A stretch of 38,520 bases of DNA from Spirochaetia bacterium (GTDB taxonomy: Bacteria > Spirochaetota > Spirochaetia > CADAEX01), in NCBI GenBank assembly GCA_017649605.1, contig JAGCGL010000107.1:1-38520 (forward strand), read 5' to 3'. The notes beneath the pieces were generated by a model. That model saw only the letters and a list, made by a program, of their open reading frames with translations. It did not search any database and was not told where the DNA came from. The translations under genes and the position numbers were made by a program. Shown piece after piece: positions 16,117-25,132 of the stretch (its first letter is position 1; each line of letters starts with the position of its first letter).

Positions 16117-16692
16117 TTATTTTTCTCCGATTATATCGGATTTTTTCTCAAGATTAAAGTACCTTTGCCGGGCAAATTCGCACTTTTCCTTTTCCCCCAG
16201 CACCTCGTAGGTGTCGGCCAGGTTGTACCACGCATCAAGGCTGCCCGAGTCCGCCACCACGGCCCGCTCAAAGTATTCCTGCGCCTTTTCGTACTCTCCG
16301 TTGGTGAAGTTGAGCACTCCTATGTTGTTCAGGAGAGCGCCCGAGAGCTGGCCGGTCCGCTCTGCCATGCTGTAGTAGAAGCCAGCCTCGCAGAAGCACT
16401 GGTTGTTGTAGCATAAAAGACCGCAGTCGGTAAGGAAATGGGCATCGTCCGGCACCAGGTCCGAGGCTGTCTTGAGTATCTCTGTACCGCGGTCCACCTC
16501 CCCTTTCTTGATAAGAACCATAGCCTTGTTATAGAGCACCCTCGCCCGGGTCGATGCCGGGACAGACGGGTCTGCGCACAGGGAAAGAGCCTTGTTGCAG
16601 CACTCAAGAGCCTGCCCCCAGTTCTCGTTTTCAGAGTATTCAAATGCCTGATTGTTCAGAAGTGCAATCTGTTTTTTAATATCATCATTCAT
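16117..16692 (-). CDS. Tetratricopeptide-repeat protein
   Basis: A 191-residue soluble protein made of about four to five TPR helices. Recognisable repeats include NNQAFEYSENENWGQALECCNKALSL, NKAMVLIKKGEVDRGTEIL, NIGVLNFTNGEYEKAQEYFERAV and YNLADTYEVLGEKEKCEFARQRY. There is no signal peptide, so it is a cytoplasmic scaffold with an unknown partner. Its start overlaps the end of the upstream symporter gene by 8 nt and adk begins 14 nt after its stop, so the three are co-expressed; a functional link is not obvious. Confidence 0.85.
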   Translation of the reverse strand: MNDDIKKQIALLNNQAFEYSENENWGQALECCNKALSLCADPSVPASTRARVLYNKAMVLIKKGEVDRGTEILKTASDLVPDDAHFLTDCGLLCYNNQCFCEAGFYYSMAERTGQLSGALLNNIGVLNFTNGEYEKAQEYFERAVVADSGSLDAWYNLADTYEVLGEKEKCEFARQRYFNLEKKSDIIGEK

Positions 16693-18031
16693 CAGCTTTT
16701 TTCTCCTTGTAGAACCAGTAGCATATGAACGAAAGGATAAAGCATATTCCGGAGGTGAATGCGCTCCGGTAGATTCCCACCGCCTCCGGCTGCTTGGGCA
16801 CAGTGACCATCATCTCGATGAAAGGAACCGAGCCGTCCCACACTAAGATCGCAGGGAGGATCGCGATAGAAATAAGGAAAGCCATCTTTAGGAAGAAGCC
16901 CTGGATTCCGAAGAAAATGCCACCGATTTTCTCCTTTGATTTTGATGATACATAGGCACTTATCTCGCTCAGCATAGCCTGGGGGAAGATGAACGCCGCC
17001 CCTGCCACCGGTATTCCGCACAGGGTGAAGATAGCATAACCTGCATTCACTGGAAGCCCTTTCCCCAGCATTCCCAGAGCACGGCTAAGGAAGAACAGCG
17101 CAAGGAGCGATATGAGCATCGGAAGCCTGTAGCCGAACTTGTAGGAGAATTTCTTCACAGGATAGAAGAAGAGGGCTGAGGTACCGAAGAAGAGAGCCGA
17201 CACCGGGGTTATCATGGCGGGACTCTTGCCCATTATGTCCACCACAAAGTAGTTCATGGTCGCCCTAAGGATATTGAAGCCGATGAAGAAGAAGGTAAGC
17301 CCGCCGAGATACCAGATGAAGGATCTTTCTCCGAAAATAATCTTGAGAGAGCTGCCAAGACTTGTCTCTGAGAGCTGACCCCCTGAATACTTTTTCTCGT
17401 TCACTCCGAATGAGAGGATGAAAAGTCCCACAAGAGCAAACAGCGACAGTATGATGACCATGAGACGGAGCCCTTTCTCGTCATCTCCCTTTCCTAAAGT
17501 CGCAATCAGGATGCCAGGGAGAATCATAGCCACAGCAGTATAGACCAGACGGAACACAGCCTGCCATGTTGAGAGGTTGAGCCTGTCCTCCCGGGATGCT
17601 GAAAGCTCTGGGATGAGGGCGTTGTATGGGGCTCCTACTATTGTATAGAAGATGAAGAAAAGGCTTCCGATGACGGCCAGATAGGCAAAGGAGCCGAGGC
17701 CACCAGACTTAGGTGGGAAGAAGAAGCCTATAGCGCTGAGCGCCAGCGGTACTGCACCCCATGCGATAAAAGGAATGCGCCGACCCCACTTGGTATTGGT
17801 CCTGTCCGACCACCACCCTACCAGAGGGTCAGAGACCATATCCACAAACCGGGACACTATAAGGGCAAGGGCAATGAACAGCGGAGACATAAAGGCCTGG
17901 AAACTGAACTTCTGGGGCGGCAGATAGTAGGTGAGCACCCACTGGGCAAATATCTGGTCAAAGATTGCGTAGCTGACCCCGAGGCCGTATATGACTTGTA
18001 CTGAAAGCGGTATTCTTCCCGATGTCTTCAT
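16685..18031 (-). CDS. GPH-family (MFS) cation:sugar symporter
   Basis: A 448-residue protein with 12 predicted membrane segments. The conserved GPH-family loop DPLVGWWSDRTNTKWGRRIPFI after segment 2 is characteristic of melibiose/glucuronide-type symporters, as is the GAPYNALIPELSASREDR stretch. It should import a glycoside, pentoside or hexuronide with a cation; the substrate is not identifiable. SD GAGGGAGAG precedes ATG 18031. The promoter region is shared with divergent birA. Confidence 0.87.
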   Translation of the reverse strand: MKTSGRIPLSVQVIYGLGVSYAIFDQIFAQWVLTYYLPPQKFSFQAFMSPLFIALALIVSRFVDMVSDPLVGWWSDRTNTKWGRRIPFIAWGAVPLALSAIGFFFPPKSGGLGSFAYLAVIGSLFFIFYTIVGAPYNALIPELSASREDRLNLSTWQAVFRLVYTAVAMILPGILIATLGKGDDEKGLRLMVIILSLFALVGLFILSFGVNEKKYSGGQLSETSLGSSLKIIFGERSFIWYLGGLTFFFIGFNILRATMNYFVVDIMGKSPAMITPVSALFFGTSALFFYPVKKFSYKFGYRLPMLISLLALFFLSRALGMLGKGLPVNAGYAIFTLCGIPVAGAAFIFPQAMLSEISAYVSSKSKEKIGGIFFGIQGFFLKMAFLISIAILPAILVWDGSVPFIEMMVTVPKQPEAVGIYRSAFTSGICFILSFICYWFYKEKKADE

Positions 18032-18048
18032 TCTCTCCCTCTGTTTTT

Positions 18049-18077
18049 AGTGTATCACATTAAAGCCCTTGACACAA
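18049..18077 (-). promoter_or_regulatory. Candidate promoter of the GPH symporter operon
   Basis: On the minus strand TTGTGT (18077-18072) and TACACT (18054-18049) are separated by 17 bp. It overlaps the TTGACA of the divergent birA promoter. Confidence 0.4.
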
Positions 18078-18115
18078 TAAACAATTTGGTTAACTATATT
18101 TTTAGTATGGTTAAC
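18069..18115 (+). promoter_or_regulatory. birA promoter region with paired GTTAAC half-sites
   Basis: TTGACA (18069-18074) is followed by TATATT (18095-18100; spacing 20) or AACTAT (spacing 17). Two identical palindromic GTTAAC motifs, at 18089-18094 and 18110-18115, flank the -10 box and the ATG. Known BirA operators pair TTGTWAACC with GGTTWACAA; the cores here agree, but the 15-bp gap is 2-3 bp shorter than usual. It is a candidate site for biotin-dependent autorepression. Confidence 0.45.
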
Positions 18116-19066
18116 GAAAAAGAATCGCTCAAGTGCAAAGTCCTCACACTGCTTCGGGAAAGCCCTGATATTGTATCTGGGGTTGAGCTTTCCAAGGAGA
18201 CAGGGAGGAGCCGGGTGGCAGTCTGGAAGGCTGTCCAGGGACTGCAGGAGGCAGGCTACACCATCGAGGTGAGCAGGAAAGGCTACCGGCTGGCAAAGGA
18301 TCTGGCCGACAGCATCTACCCATGGGAATTCGGCTCTGACGAGGCTATGTTCACCCACTTCGCCTCCACCACCAGCACCATGGCCGAGGCAAGGCGTATT
18401 GCAGAATCGGGCAAGGCCCAGCCGGGCGAGACCCATATAATAACTGCCGACATGCAGACCCATGGAGTGGGCCAGCATGGCAAGAGCTGGACCACCACCC
18501 GGGGAAGTCTGGCCTTCACTGTGGTAACAAAGAATTATCTGCCACTTGCCTGCCACAGCAGGATGACCATGGCTGCACAGGTGGCACTGACCAAAGTGCT
18601 CCGCCGCATCACAGGCAGGCAGTTCTACATCCGGTGGCCTAACGACATCTGGTCCGCTGACGGCAAGGTGGTGGGCATTCTGGAGGAGCTCTCCTCCTGC
18701 GGCAACATCTGCACCTGGATCAATCTGGGCATAGGAATCAATATCACCCGGAAGCCTCATCTTAAAGGGACAGACTCCATATTCCACAGGGAGGCTCCAA
18801 TAACAAGGAAGGAGATACTCACCCAATTCTGGGATGAGTTCAAGGTGCAGGAGAAGCTGGCAGCCGAGGAGTCGCCATGGCTGGCTGATGAATGGAACAG
18901 GCTGTGTCTGGACATCGGCCACAGGATGCGCCTTGCGGGGAGCGGGAAAACTGTTATCTTCAGAGGGGTGGACAGCTTCGGCTCAGCCATTATCTCCACA
19001 CCAGGCTCAAAGGGAGATAGGCTTATGTTCCCCGGCACCGGCAGCTTCATAAAATCGTACATCTAG
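18107..19066 (+). CDS. birA: Bifunctional biotin-protein ligase / biotin operon repressor
   Basis: Attaches biotin to carrier proteins through biotinyl-5'-AMP. In 319 residues the N-terminal helix-turn-helix (about 1-62, KETGRSRVAVWKAVQGLQEAGYTIEVSRKGYRL) makes it the DNA-binding, repressor-type BirA. The catalytic domain carries GVGQHGKSW (the GRGRxGRxW-type biotin-AMP loop, with several substitutions), RWPNDIW and GKVVGILEE. Start ATG 18107 is chosen because the promoter lies immediately upstream. bioY and an ECF module follow at once, so ligase and importer form one biotin-supply operon. No biotin biosynthesis genes are here. Confidence 0.93.
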   Translation: MVNEKESLKCKVLTLLRESPDIVSGVELSKETGRSRVAVWKAVQGLQEAGYTIEVSRKGYRLAKDLADSIYPWEFGSDEAMFTHFASTTSTMAEARRIAESGKAQPGETHIITADMQTHGVGQHGKSWTTTRGSLAFTVVTKNYLPLACHSRMTMAAQVALTKVLRRITGRQFYIRWPNDIWSADGKVVGILEELSSCGNICTWINLGIGINITRKPHLKGTDSIFHREAPITRKEILTQFWDEFKVQEKLAAEESPWLADEWNRLCLDIGHRMRLAGSGKTVIFRGVDSFGSAIISTPGSKGDRLMFPGTGSFIKSYI

Positions 19067-19076
19067 GAGTTACAGA

Positions 19077-19649
19077 ATGAAAAAGAAAAAATCGGCACCA
19101 CTGGTGCTCACTGCCCTTTTTGCAGCGCTGATCTCGGCAGGATGCTTCATCCAGATTCCCCTTCCAGGGGGCGTGCCGATAGCTATACAGGATATGCTGG
19201 CTATGCTTTCCGGCATGATACTCGGCCCATTGTATGGCGCCGGCGCCGTGGTCATATTCCTGGTGCTGGGGTGCATCGGGCTGCCGGTATTCACCGGCAA
19301 GGCAGGAGTCCAGGTTATCCTGGCGGGCCCCACCGGCGGTTTCCTTATCGGCTACCTTGCCGGGGCCCTGGCAGCCGGGCTTCTCCTGGCTGCCCTCCTG
19401 CCTACGGGGAGAAAGCACAGCACCGCCGCTGCCTATGTGATTATCACTATTGCAGCCCTGGTTGCCACCTTTGTCCTTTTCGCCTTCGGCATAGTGCGCT
19501 TCATGCAGCTTACCGGCTATGAGTTCGGCAGGACTATGGCAGCGGTGCTGGTTCCCTTCATACCGGGCAACATCATCAAGATAATCCTCATGGTTATGCT
19601 GACCAAGAAGTTCAGGCACATAGTGAACAACTACCTGAGGCAGGACTGA
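19077..19649 (+). CDS. bioY: BioY, biotin-binding S-component of an ECF transporter
   Basis: A 190-residue membrane protein with six hydrophobic segments. BioY signatures are ISAGCFIQIPLPGGVPIAIQDM, GCIGLPVFTGKAG and GPTGGFLIGYLAGA. It captures biotin and delivers it through the ATPase and T-component encoded next. ATG 19077 follows an AGGAG ribosome site 11 nt after birA. A neighbouring birA and dedicated EcfA/EcfT genes make biotin the firm substrate prediction. Confidence 0.95.
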   Translation: MKKKKSAPLVLTALFAALISAGCFIQIPLPGGVPIAIQDMLAMLSGMILGPLYGAGAVVIFLVLGCIGLPVFTGKAGVQVILAGPTGGFLIGYLAGALAAGLLLAALLPTGRKHSTAAAYVIITIAALVATFVLFAFGIVRFMQLTGYEFGRTMAAVLVPFIPGNIIKIILMVMLTKKFRHIVNNYLRQD

Positions 19650-19650
19650 T

Positions 19651-20376
19651 ATGGAAGAGAATATCGCGCTGGAAGTGAAAGGTGTAGGCCGGACATTCTC
19701 CGACGGCACTGTGGCATTGCAGGATGTCTCTTTCTCTATCCGCAGGGGCGAGTTTGCTGTAATCGCAGGCTCCAACGGCAGCGGCAAGAGCGTGCTCATG
19801 TCCATTATCGCCGGCCTTGATGAGCCAACCTCCGGCACTATCACACTGAATAGCTGCCAGGCGGGGCTGGTGTTCCAGGAGGCAGATTCCCAGATTCTGG
19901 GCGAGACCCCGGAGGAGGATATAGCATTCGGGGCGAAGAACTGCGGCCTCTCAAAAGAGCAGGTGAAGGAGAAGGTCGATTCTGCGCTGGAGAAAACTGG
20001 TCTTGTTAATAAGAGAGAGGCCTATGCCCGCATGCTCTCCGGGGGCGAGAAGCGCCGCCTGGCAGTGGCCGGCATACTGGCCATGGACCGCAGACTGATA
20101 ATATTCGACGAGCCTTTTGCGAACCTGGACTGGCCAGGGGTTAAGCAGGTGTGCGCAATCATGAAGCAGCTTAAGGAAGAGGGAAAGACAGTGTTGGTGC
20201 TGACCCACGAGCTTGAGAAGGTGCTGGCTCTGGCAGACCGTTTTATGGTGCTTGATAAAGGGCACCTGGTGTTCGACGGCACACCTGCTGACGGGCTTAA
20301 GAAAGAGCTGGAAGGCTGGGGCATACGGAATCCCCTTCTCTCATGCCCTTCCATAGAGGAGATGATCTGGCTGTGA
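19651..20376 (+). CDS. ECF transporter ATPase (BioM-like)
   Basis: The 241-residue ATPase energises biotin uptake. Motifs in order: Walker A GSNGSGKS (about 39-46), Q-loop LVFQEADSQI, signature LSGGEKRRLAVAGIL, Walker B LIIFDEPFANLD, and switch LTHELEK. Only one ATPase gene is present, as in BioMNY systems, rather than the EcfA1/A2 pair of shared-module systems. It starts 1 nt after the bioY stop and overlaps the T-component start by 4 nt. Confidence 0.93.
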   Translation: MEENIALEVKGVGRTFSDGTVALQDVSFSIRRGEFAVIAGSNGSGKSVLMSIIAGLDEPTSGTITLNSCQAGLVFQEADSQILGETPEEDIAFGAKNCGLSKEQVKEKVDSALEKTGLVNKREAYARMLSGGEKRRLAVAGILAMDRRLIIFDEPFANLDWPGVKQVCAIMKQLKEEGKTVLVLTHELEKVLALADRFMVLDKGHLVFDGTPADGLKKELEGWGIRNPLLSCPSIEEMIWL

Positions 20377-21050
20377 CACTCTTTGCTTATCGCCGTGGGA
20401 ACACTCCCCTACACCGTTTCCCTGCCGTCTTTAAAATACTCTTCCTGATAATTTTGTGCATTGTCACTTTTGCAGGGGGAATGTACGACACTCTTGAGTC
20501 GGTGCTCAAGCCATCGCTTCTTATCCGCACTGGGCTTTGTCTTGCCGTTACATTGGGGCTTTTCTTCGCATCGGGATGCAGCAGGACATCATTCAAGCCG
20601 GTCAAGTTTGTCCTTATCATAGGTGCCCTGATGATACTGTTCCGGGTCTTCAACCAGCCCCTGAAGGATGCCTTTGCTGCAGGACTTCTGTACACAGTCC
20701 GCTTCCTTATCACCGCAGTTGCGGCCCAGATTGTGTTCGAGACAACCTCGCCTCTGGAAATAAAAAATTCGTTAGAGGGGGGCCAGAATAAAATTGCAAA
20801 AGTGCTTCCTTTTGTGAAAAAGCTGAACTTTGCCTTAGCGTTGTCCTTGGCCATCAACTTCATACCACAGGTGTTCGCCACATGGGAAAGAGTCCATACC
20901 GCAGCCCTTGCCCGAACTCCTAAGAATAAAAAAGGCCTGATCCGCTCCATACACATCGTGTACTGCGAAATCCAGGCCTTCTTCTCATGCCTGCTCTACC
21001 AGGCAGAGATAAAAAGGAAAGCTCTCCTTAACCGGAGCAGCTCAAATTAG
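20373..21050 (+). CDS. ECF transporter T-component (BioN-like)
   Basis: About 225 residues with four to five membrane segments and the cytoplasmic coupling motif region [11 protein letters not shown] (the Ala-Arg-x family motif). It joins the ATPase to BioY. GTG 20373, overlapping the ATPase stop (GTGA) and preceded by AGAGGAGATG, is preferred; an ATG 30 nt earlier lies within the ATPase gene. The 3' end overlaps the convergent immunophilin gene by 4 nt. Confidence 0.88.
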   Translation: MTLFAYRRGNTPLHRFPAVFKILFLIILCIVTFAGGMYDTLESVLKPSLLIRTGLCLAVTLGLFFASGCSRTSFKPVKFVLIIGALMILFRVFNQPLKDAFAAGLLYTVRFLITAVAAQIVFETTSPLEIKNSLEGGQNKIAKVLPFVKKLNFALALSLAINFIPQVFATWERVHTAALARTPKNKKGLIRSIHIVYCEIQAFFSCLLYQAEIKRKALLNRSSSN

Positions 21051-22087
21051 AAATCTAAAAGCTCAACCTCGAATACAAGGTAAGCATATGGCGGGATAAC
21101 TCCGCCTGCTCCGGCAGCACCATAGCCCAGCTCAGGAGGAATGATAAGAGTACGCTTCTCGTTCTTCTTCATATCCATAAGAGCCTCGTTCCATCCCTCG
21201 ATAACCTGTCCAACCTGGAACACCAGCGGCTGGCCTCTCATGTAGGAACTGTCGAACAACTTGCCGTTGAGGAGCATTCCCTGATAATGTGTTGTGACCT
21301 TCTGTCCATATTTCGGAGACTCGGTGCCTGTTCCCTTTCTGCGTACAATGTATCGGAGTCCGGACTCAGTCTTGATAGCATCTGGCCACTTCTTTGCAAT
21401 AATCTTCTCGTCAGCCTCGCGCTTTGCGGCAAACTTTGCAGCCTCTTTATCGGCCATAGCCTTGATCTCGGCCTTGAATGTAGCCTCGTCGTTCTTGAAC
21501 GCCTCTGCTTTCTTGCCCACGCGGATAATCTCTATCTTCTTGATTGTATCGCCCTGTCTGATTGTGTTCACAACCTTCTGTCCCTCTACAACATGTCCGA
21601 AAACTGCATGCTTTCCGTCAAGCCATGGGGTTGGGACGTGAGTGATGAAGAACTGGCTTCCGTTGGTGTTAGGACCGCTGTTTGCCATGGAGATGACACC
21701 CGGCTTGTTATGCTTAAGGCTGATGTCAAACTCGTCAGGGAAGGAGTAGCCTGGTCCGCCTGTGCCGTTGCCGCGCGGGTCGCCGCCCTGGATCATGAAG
21801 TCCTGAGGATCGCCGTTTGCCTGGCTTATCACACGGTGGAACTTGAGCCCGTCGTAGAATGGCTTTCCAATTCCCTGTCCGCCGTCGATCTTTCCCTCTG
21901 CCAGACCGGTGAAGTTCATTACTGTCACAGGAACTTTCTCAAATTCCAGAGAGAGGAGGATGTCTCCCCTGTCTGTTATAATCTTTGCATATAAACCATC
22001 TTTCAATTTAGCCTCCTGGGAGATGCATGGAATGCACATCAAGAGGAACAAACACATGCCAAGAATCCCTTTTAATATTTTTCTCAT
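21047..22087 (-). CDS. Secreted cyclophilin-FKBP fusion (dual-family peptidyl-prolyl isomerase)
   Basis: The 346-residue protein has a signal peptide ([18 protein letters not shown], possibly a lipobox-like C near 18-22). A cyclophilin domain (about 32-190) contains [44 protein letters not shown] and [11 protein letters not shown] charged linker (about 195-240) leads to an FKBP domain (about 243-346) with [27 protein letters not shown] and [30 protein letters not shown]. Both active-site sets look intact. It should assist folding of periplasmic or outer-membrane proteins. Such fusions are rare and known from Treponema and Flavobacteria, which supports the taxonomic reading. Confidence 0.93.
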   Translation of the reverse strand: MRKILKGILGMCLFLLMCIPCISQEAKLKDGLYAKIITDRGDILLSLEFEKVPVTVMNFTGLAEGKIDGGQGIGKPFYDGLKFHRVISQANGDPQDFMIQGGDPRGNGTGGPGYSFPDEFDISLKHNKPGVISMANSGPNTNGSQFFITHVPTPWLDGKHAVFGHVVEGQKVVNTIRQGDTIKKIEIIRVGKKAEAFKNDEATFKAEIKAMADKEAAKFAAKREADEKIIAKKWPDAIKTESGLRYIVRRKGTGTESPKYGQKVTTHYQGMLLNGKLFDSSYMRGQPLVFQVGQVIEGWNEALMDMKKNEKRTLIIPPELGYGAAGAGGVIPPYAYLVFEVELLDF

Positions 22088-22132
22088 ATAATAATAGTAC
22101 CATTATTTTAAAAAATATGCCATACTGGCGAC

Positions 22133-22723
22133 ATGGATATACCTTTTGAGATTCCTTATTCCCGTATCTTAAGCCGCCTGGGCTACAAGAAGTCCACCAG
22201 CACTATGCTGAGCTGTCAGCTGGATGCTGTGAAGGGTGTAATAGAGGAAGCGGCCGGGTATATCGCACTCAAGGGGACATATATTATCCAGAATTTCAAA
22301 CCGGCAGAGCACGGGATAGAGCTTGAGTCGGGGGATATCATAACCGGGACTCTCCCTGCGAAATTGAACGGGAGCGCCACATCTGCCCTTATAATGGCTG
22401 CCACATCAGGTAAGGCTATAATGGATAAAATCGAGGAGCTCAAAGCCAAAAACTTAGAGAGAGCTGTGATATTCGATGCCACCGCCAGCGAGATAACAGA
22501 CTGGGGCCTTGAGTGGATAGTCAAGTATGCATCCACTATGCTTAAGCATGAGAGCCGGGTGGTGAGCAAAAAGCGTTTTTCCCCCGGATATGGGGATTTT
22601 GACCTTAAGAACCAGCGTATATTCTATTCCCTTCTCCACCTTGAGCAGTTTGATATCCGCCTTACCGAAAGCTGTATGCTGGTCCCTGAGAAATCAGTCA
22701 TTGCAATGACAGGAGTCAGATGA
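22133..22723 (+). CDS. Stand-alone methionine synthase reactivation-domain protein
   Basis: A 196-residue protein resembling the SAM-binding activation domain at the C-terminus of full-length MetH. The region RFSPGYGDFDLKNQRIFYSLL followed by TESCMLVPEKSVIAMTG matches the domain's R-x-SPGYG SAM-binding loop and conserved end. Oxidised cob(II)alamin in MetH is reductively methylated by this domain using SAM. Here it is a separate gene whose stop overlaps the metH start, while MetH itself lacks the domain, so the pair together rebuilds complete MetH. An immunophilin gene diverges 45 nt away. Confidence 0.85.
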   Translation: MDIPFEIPYSRILSRLGYKKSTSTMLSCQLDAVKGVIEEAAGYIALKGTYIIQNFKPAEHGIELESGDIITGTLPAKLNGSATSALIMAATSGKAIMDKIEELKAKNLERAVIFDATASEITDWGLEWIVKYASTMLKHESRVVSKKRFSPGYGDFDLKNQRIFYSLLHLEQFDIRLTESCMLVPEKSVIAMTGVR

Positions 22724-25128
22724 TGAAGAGCGTGTCAGAGATAAATGAACTTCTTTCCAAAAAGATTCTTATACTGGATGGAGCAACCGGAACCCAGCTG
22801 CAGATGCGCGGTATGCCGGCAGGTGTCTGCCCCGAGCTCTGGACACTGGAGCACCCCGATGTGCAGGAGGCGATCCACAACGCATATATCTCCTCTGGCT
22901 CCGATGTAATCTACACCCCCACATTCGGCGGCAACTTCTACAAGCTGCAGGAATATGGCTGCGATGATGTCGAGGAGGTGAACCGCCGCCTCGCTTCTGT
23001 CTCCCGCAAGTGCGCCGACAATGCGGGAAAGACAGTTCTGGTAGCAGGAAACATCGGCCCCTGCGGCAAGTTCATAAAGCCTTTCGGAGAACTTGATTTC
23101 GACCAGGCTGTCGAGATGTTCAAGCGGCAGATAAAAGGTCTTCTGGACGGCGGCGTCGACATGTTCGCTGTAGAGACCCAGATCGATATCCAGGAGACCA
23201 GGGCATGGGTAATCGCAATCAAGGAGATGTGCCCAAACTTCATCCTTACAACCATGACTTTTGAGCCGACTGTGCGCACCTTGAATGGAACCACTCCGGA
23301 GGCGGCACTCATCACACTGCAGAGCCTTGGAGTCCACGCCTTCGGTTGCAACTGCTCATCAGGTCCTGCCGAGATGCTCCCTATAATCCAGCGTCTTAAG
23401 CCTATTGCCCATATACCGCTGGTTGCAAAACCAAATGCCGGCCTCCCCTATATCGAGGATGGCAAGACCAAATTCCCTATGGGAAGCGTCGAGTTCGGCA
23501 CCTATGCGGCCAAGTTTGCAGATGCTGGAGTGAACTTTATGGGAGGCTGCTGCGGCACCTCGCCGGACCATATCAAGGAGCTGGCAACCGGCATGGCAGG
23601 ATGCACCCCACGGCCGGCGGACGAGGCGGATTATGCTGCCCTATCAAGCGCCCGTGAGGCAGTGATAACTTTAGCTGGCAGCCCGGTGCGTATAATCGGT
23701 GAGCGTATCAACCCTACCGGTAAGAAAAAGCTCCAGGCAGAGCTTAAAGAGGGAGTATTCACCACAGTGCAGACCTTTGCCCGGGAACAGAAGAGCACCG
23801 GGGCGGCCATACTGGATGTGAACGCAGGTATGCCTGGAATCAACGAGGAGGAGACACTTCTAAAGATCATCTCCCTGCTGACTCCACAGACCAGCCTCCC
23901 CCTCTCAATCGACACAACCAATCCGGAGGCGGCAGAAAAAGCTATGCGGTTCTACCCTGGCCGCCCTCTGCTCAACTCAATATCAGGAGAAAGTCCAAGG
24001 CTTGAGAAGCTTCTTCCTGCGGCTGCAAAATATGGAGCCATGTTCATCCTGCTCCCTATCCTGGGAAACCAGATTCCGGCAACAGCCGAGGAGCGGATAG
24101 AAGTAATCAGGAATATCTACGCAAAGGCCGAGAAATACGGCTTTAAAAAGTGCGACATACTCATAGACGGCCTGGCCATGACTGTATCAGCCAACCAGAA
24201 GGCGCCGGCCGAAACACTTAAGACTATAAAGTGGGCCGCCCAGGAAGGGTTCGGCTCTGTAATCGGCCTTTCCAACATCTCCTTCGGACTGCCGGAACGC
24301 AAGTGGGCAAACGCCGCATTCCTGGCCATGGCCACACAGGCCGGCCTTACCCATGTAATCGCAAACCCGATGGAGGAAGTGCTGACCAACATCAAACTGG
24401 CATCGGACCTCCTTTCCGGCACCGACCCGGACGGCACCAATTATATAACTTCTTTCGCAAACAAAACCGCCACCCCAGCAGCCCCTGCCAAGGTTGCAGA
24501 AAGCCCGGATCAGGCGGTCAGAAACGGCATTGTGAACGGCATCCGGGAGGATATAAAGCTGGCAGTAAAAGCTGCCTTGGACAGCGGATTCAAGCCGGCA
24601 GACATCCTTGAGAACATGATGATTCCAGCTATTGTCCATGTGGGCGACCTGTACGAGAAGAAGGAGTATTTCCTCCCGCAGCTTATTGCCAGCGCCGAGA
24701 CCATGAAGATGGGATTCACTGTGCTGGAGCCGCTCCTCAATTCTGCAAACCGGGAGAAGAAAGGGAAAATTCTCTTTGCCACAGTGGAGGGAGATATCCA
24801 CGACATTGGCAAGAACATTGTCATACTTATGCTGCGAAACTACGGCTTTGAGGTTATAGACCTGGGAAAAGATGTCAAAGCGTCAAAGATTATCGAGGTT
24901 GCAGAAAAAGAGAAGCCCGACATCATCGCCCTTTCCGCCCTCATGACAACCACAATGATCAGGATGCCCGAAGTCATTGAGCAGGCCAAACTCTCTGCCA
25001 TCAAGGCTGCATTTATGGTGGGCGGGGCAGTGGTCACCGAAGACTGGGCCCAGTCTATTGGAGCACACTACTCTGCAAACGGTGTCGAGGCTGTGAAGAA
25101 AGCGCAGGAACTTATTGACAGGAGGTAA
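22720..25128 (+). CDS. metH: Cobalamin-dependent methionine synthase, lacking the activation domain
   Basis: Transfers methyl from 5-methyl-THF to homocysteine via methylcobalamin. In 802 residues (E. coli MetH: 1227) there are three modules. The homocysteine domain (1-300) has zinc ligands Cys in GCNCSSG (about 208) and GGCCGTSPDHI (about 275). The pterin domain (about 315-580) has GERINPTGKKKL and DVNAGMPGINEEE. The cobalamin cap and Rossmann domain (about 610-802) has VEGDIHDIGKNIV with the Co-ligating His near 693. The reactivation domain is the separate upstream gene. Overlap ATGATGA at the start indicates translational coupling. Confidence 0.96.
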   Translation: MMKSVSEINELLSKKILILDGATGTQLQMRGMPAGVCPELWTLEHPDVQEAIHNAYISSGSDVIYTPTFGGNFYKLQEYGCDDVEEVNRRLASVSRKCADNAGKTVLVAGNIGPCGKFIKPFGELDFDQAVEMFKRQIKGLLDGGVDMFAVETQIDIQETRAWVIAIKEMCPNFILTTMTFEPTVRTLNGTTPEAALITLQSLGVHAFGCNCSSGPAEMLPIIQRLKPIAHIPLVAKPNAGLPYIEDGKTKFPMGSVEFGTYAAKFADAGVNFMGGCCGTSPDHIKELATGMAGCTPRPADEADYAALSSAREAVITLAGSPVRIIGERINPTGKKKLQAELKEGVFTTVQTFAREQKSTGAAILDVNAGMPGINEEETLLKIISLLTPQTSLPLSIDTTNPEAAEKAMRFYPGRPLLNSISGESPRLEKLLPAAAKYGAMFILLPILGNQIPATAEERIEVIRNIYAKAEKYGFKKCDILIDGLAMTVSANQKAPAETLKTIKWAAQEGFGSVIGLSNISFGLPERKWANAAFLAMATQAGLTHVIANPMEEVLTNIKLASDLLSGTDPDGTNYITSFANKTATPAAPAKVAESPDQAVRNGIVNGIREDIKLAVKAALDSGFKPADILENMMIPAIVHVGDLYEKKEYFLPQLIASAETMKMGFTVLEPLLNSANREKKGKILFATVEGDIHDIGKNIVILMLRNYGFEVIDLGKDVKASKIIEVAEKEKPDIIALSALMTTTMIRMPEVIEQAKLSAIKAAFMVGGAVVTEDWAQSIGAHYSANGVEAVKKAQELIDRR

Positions 25129-25132
25129 CAAC

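Noticed and set aside
22088..22132. Cobalamin or SAM riboswitch before the methionine genes
   Set aside because: Only 45 bp separate the divergent genes, too little for either riboswitch, and no conserved box was seen.
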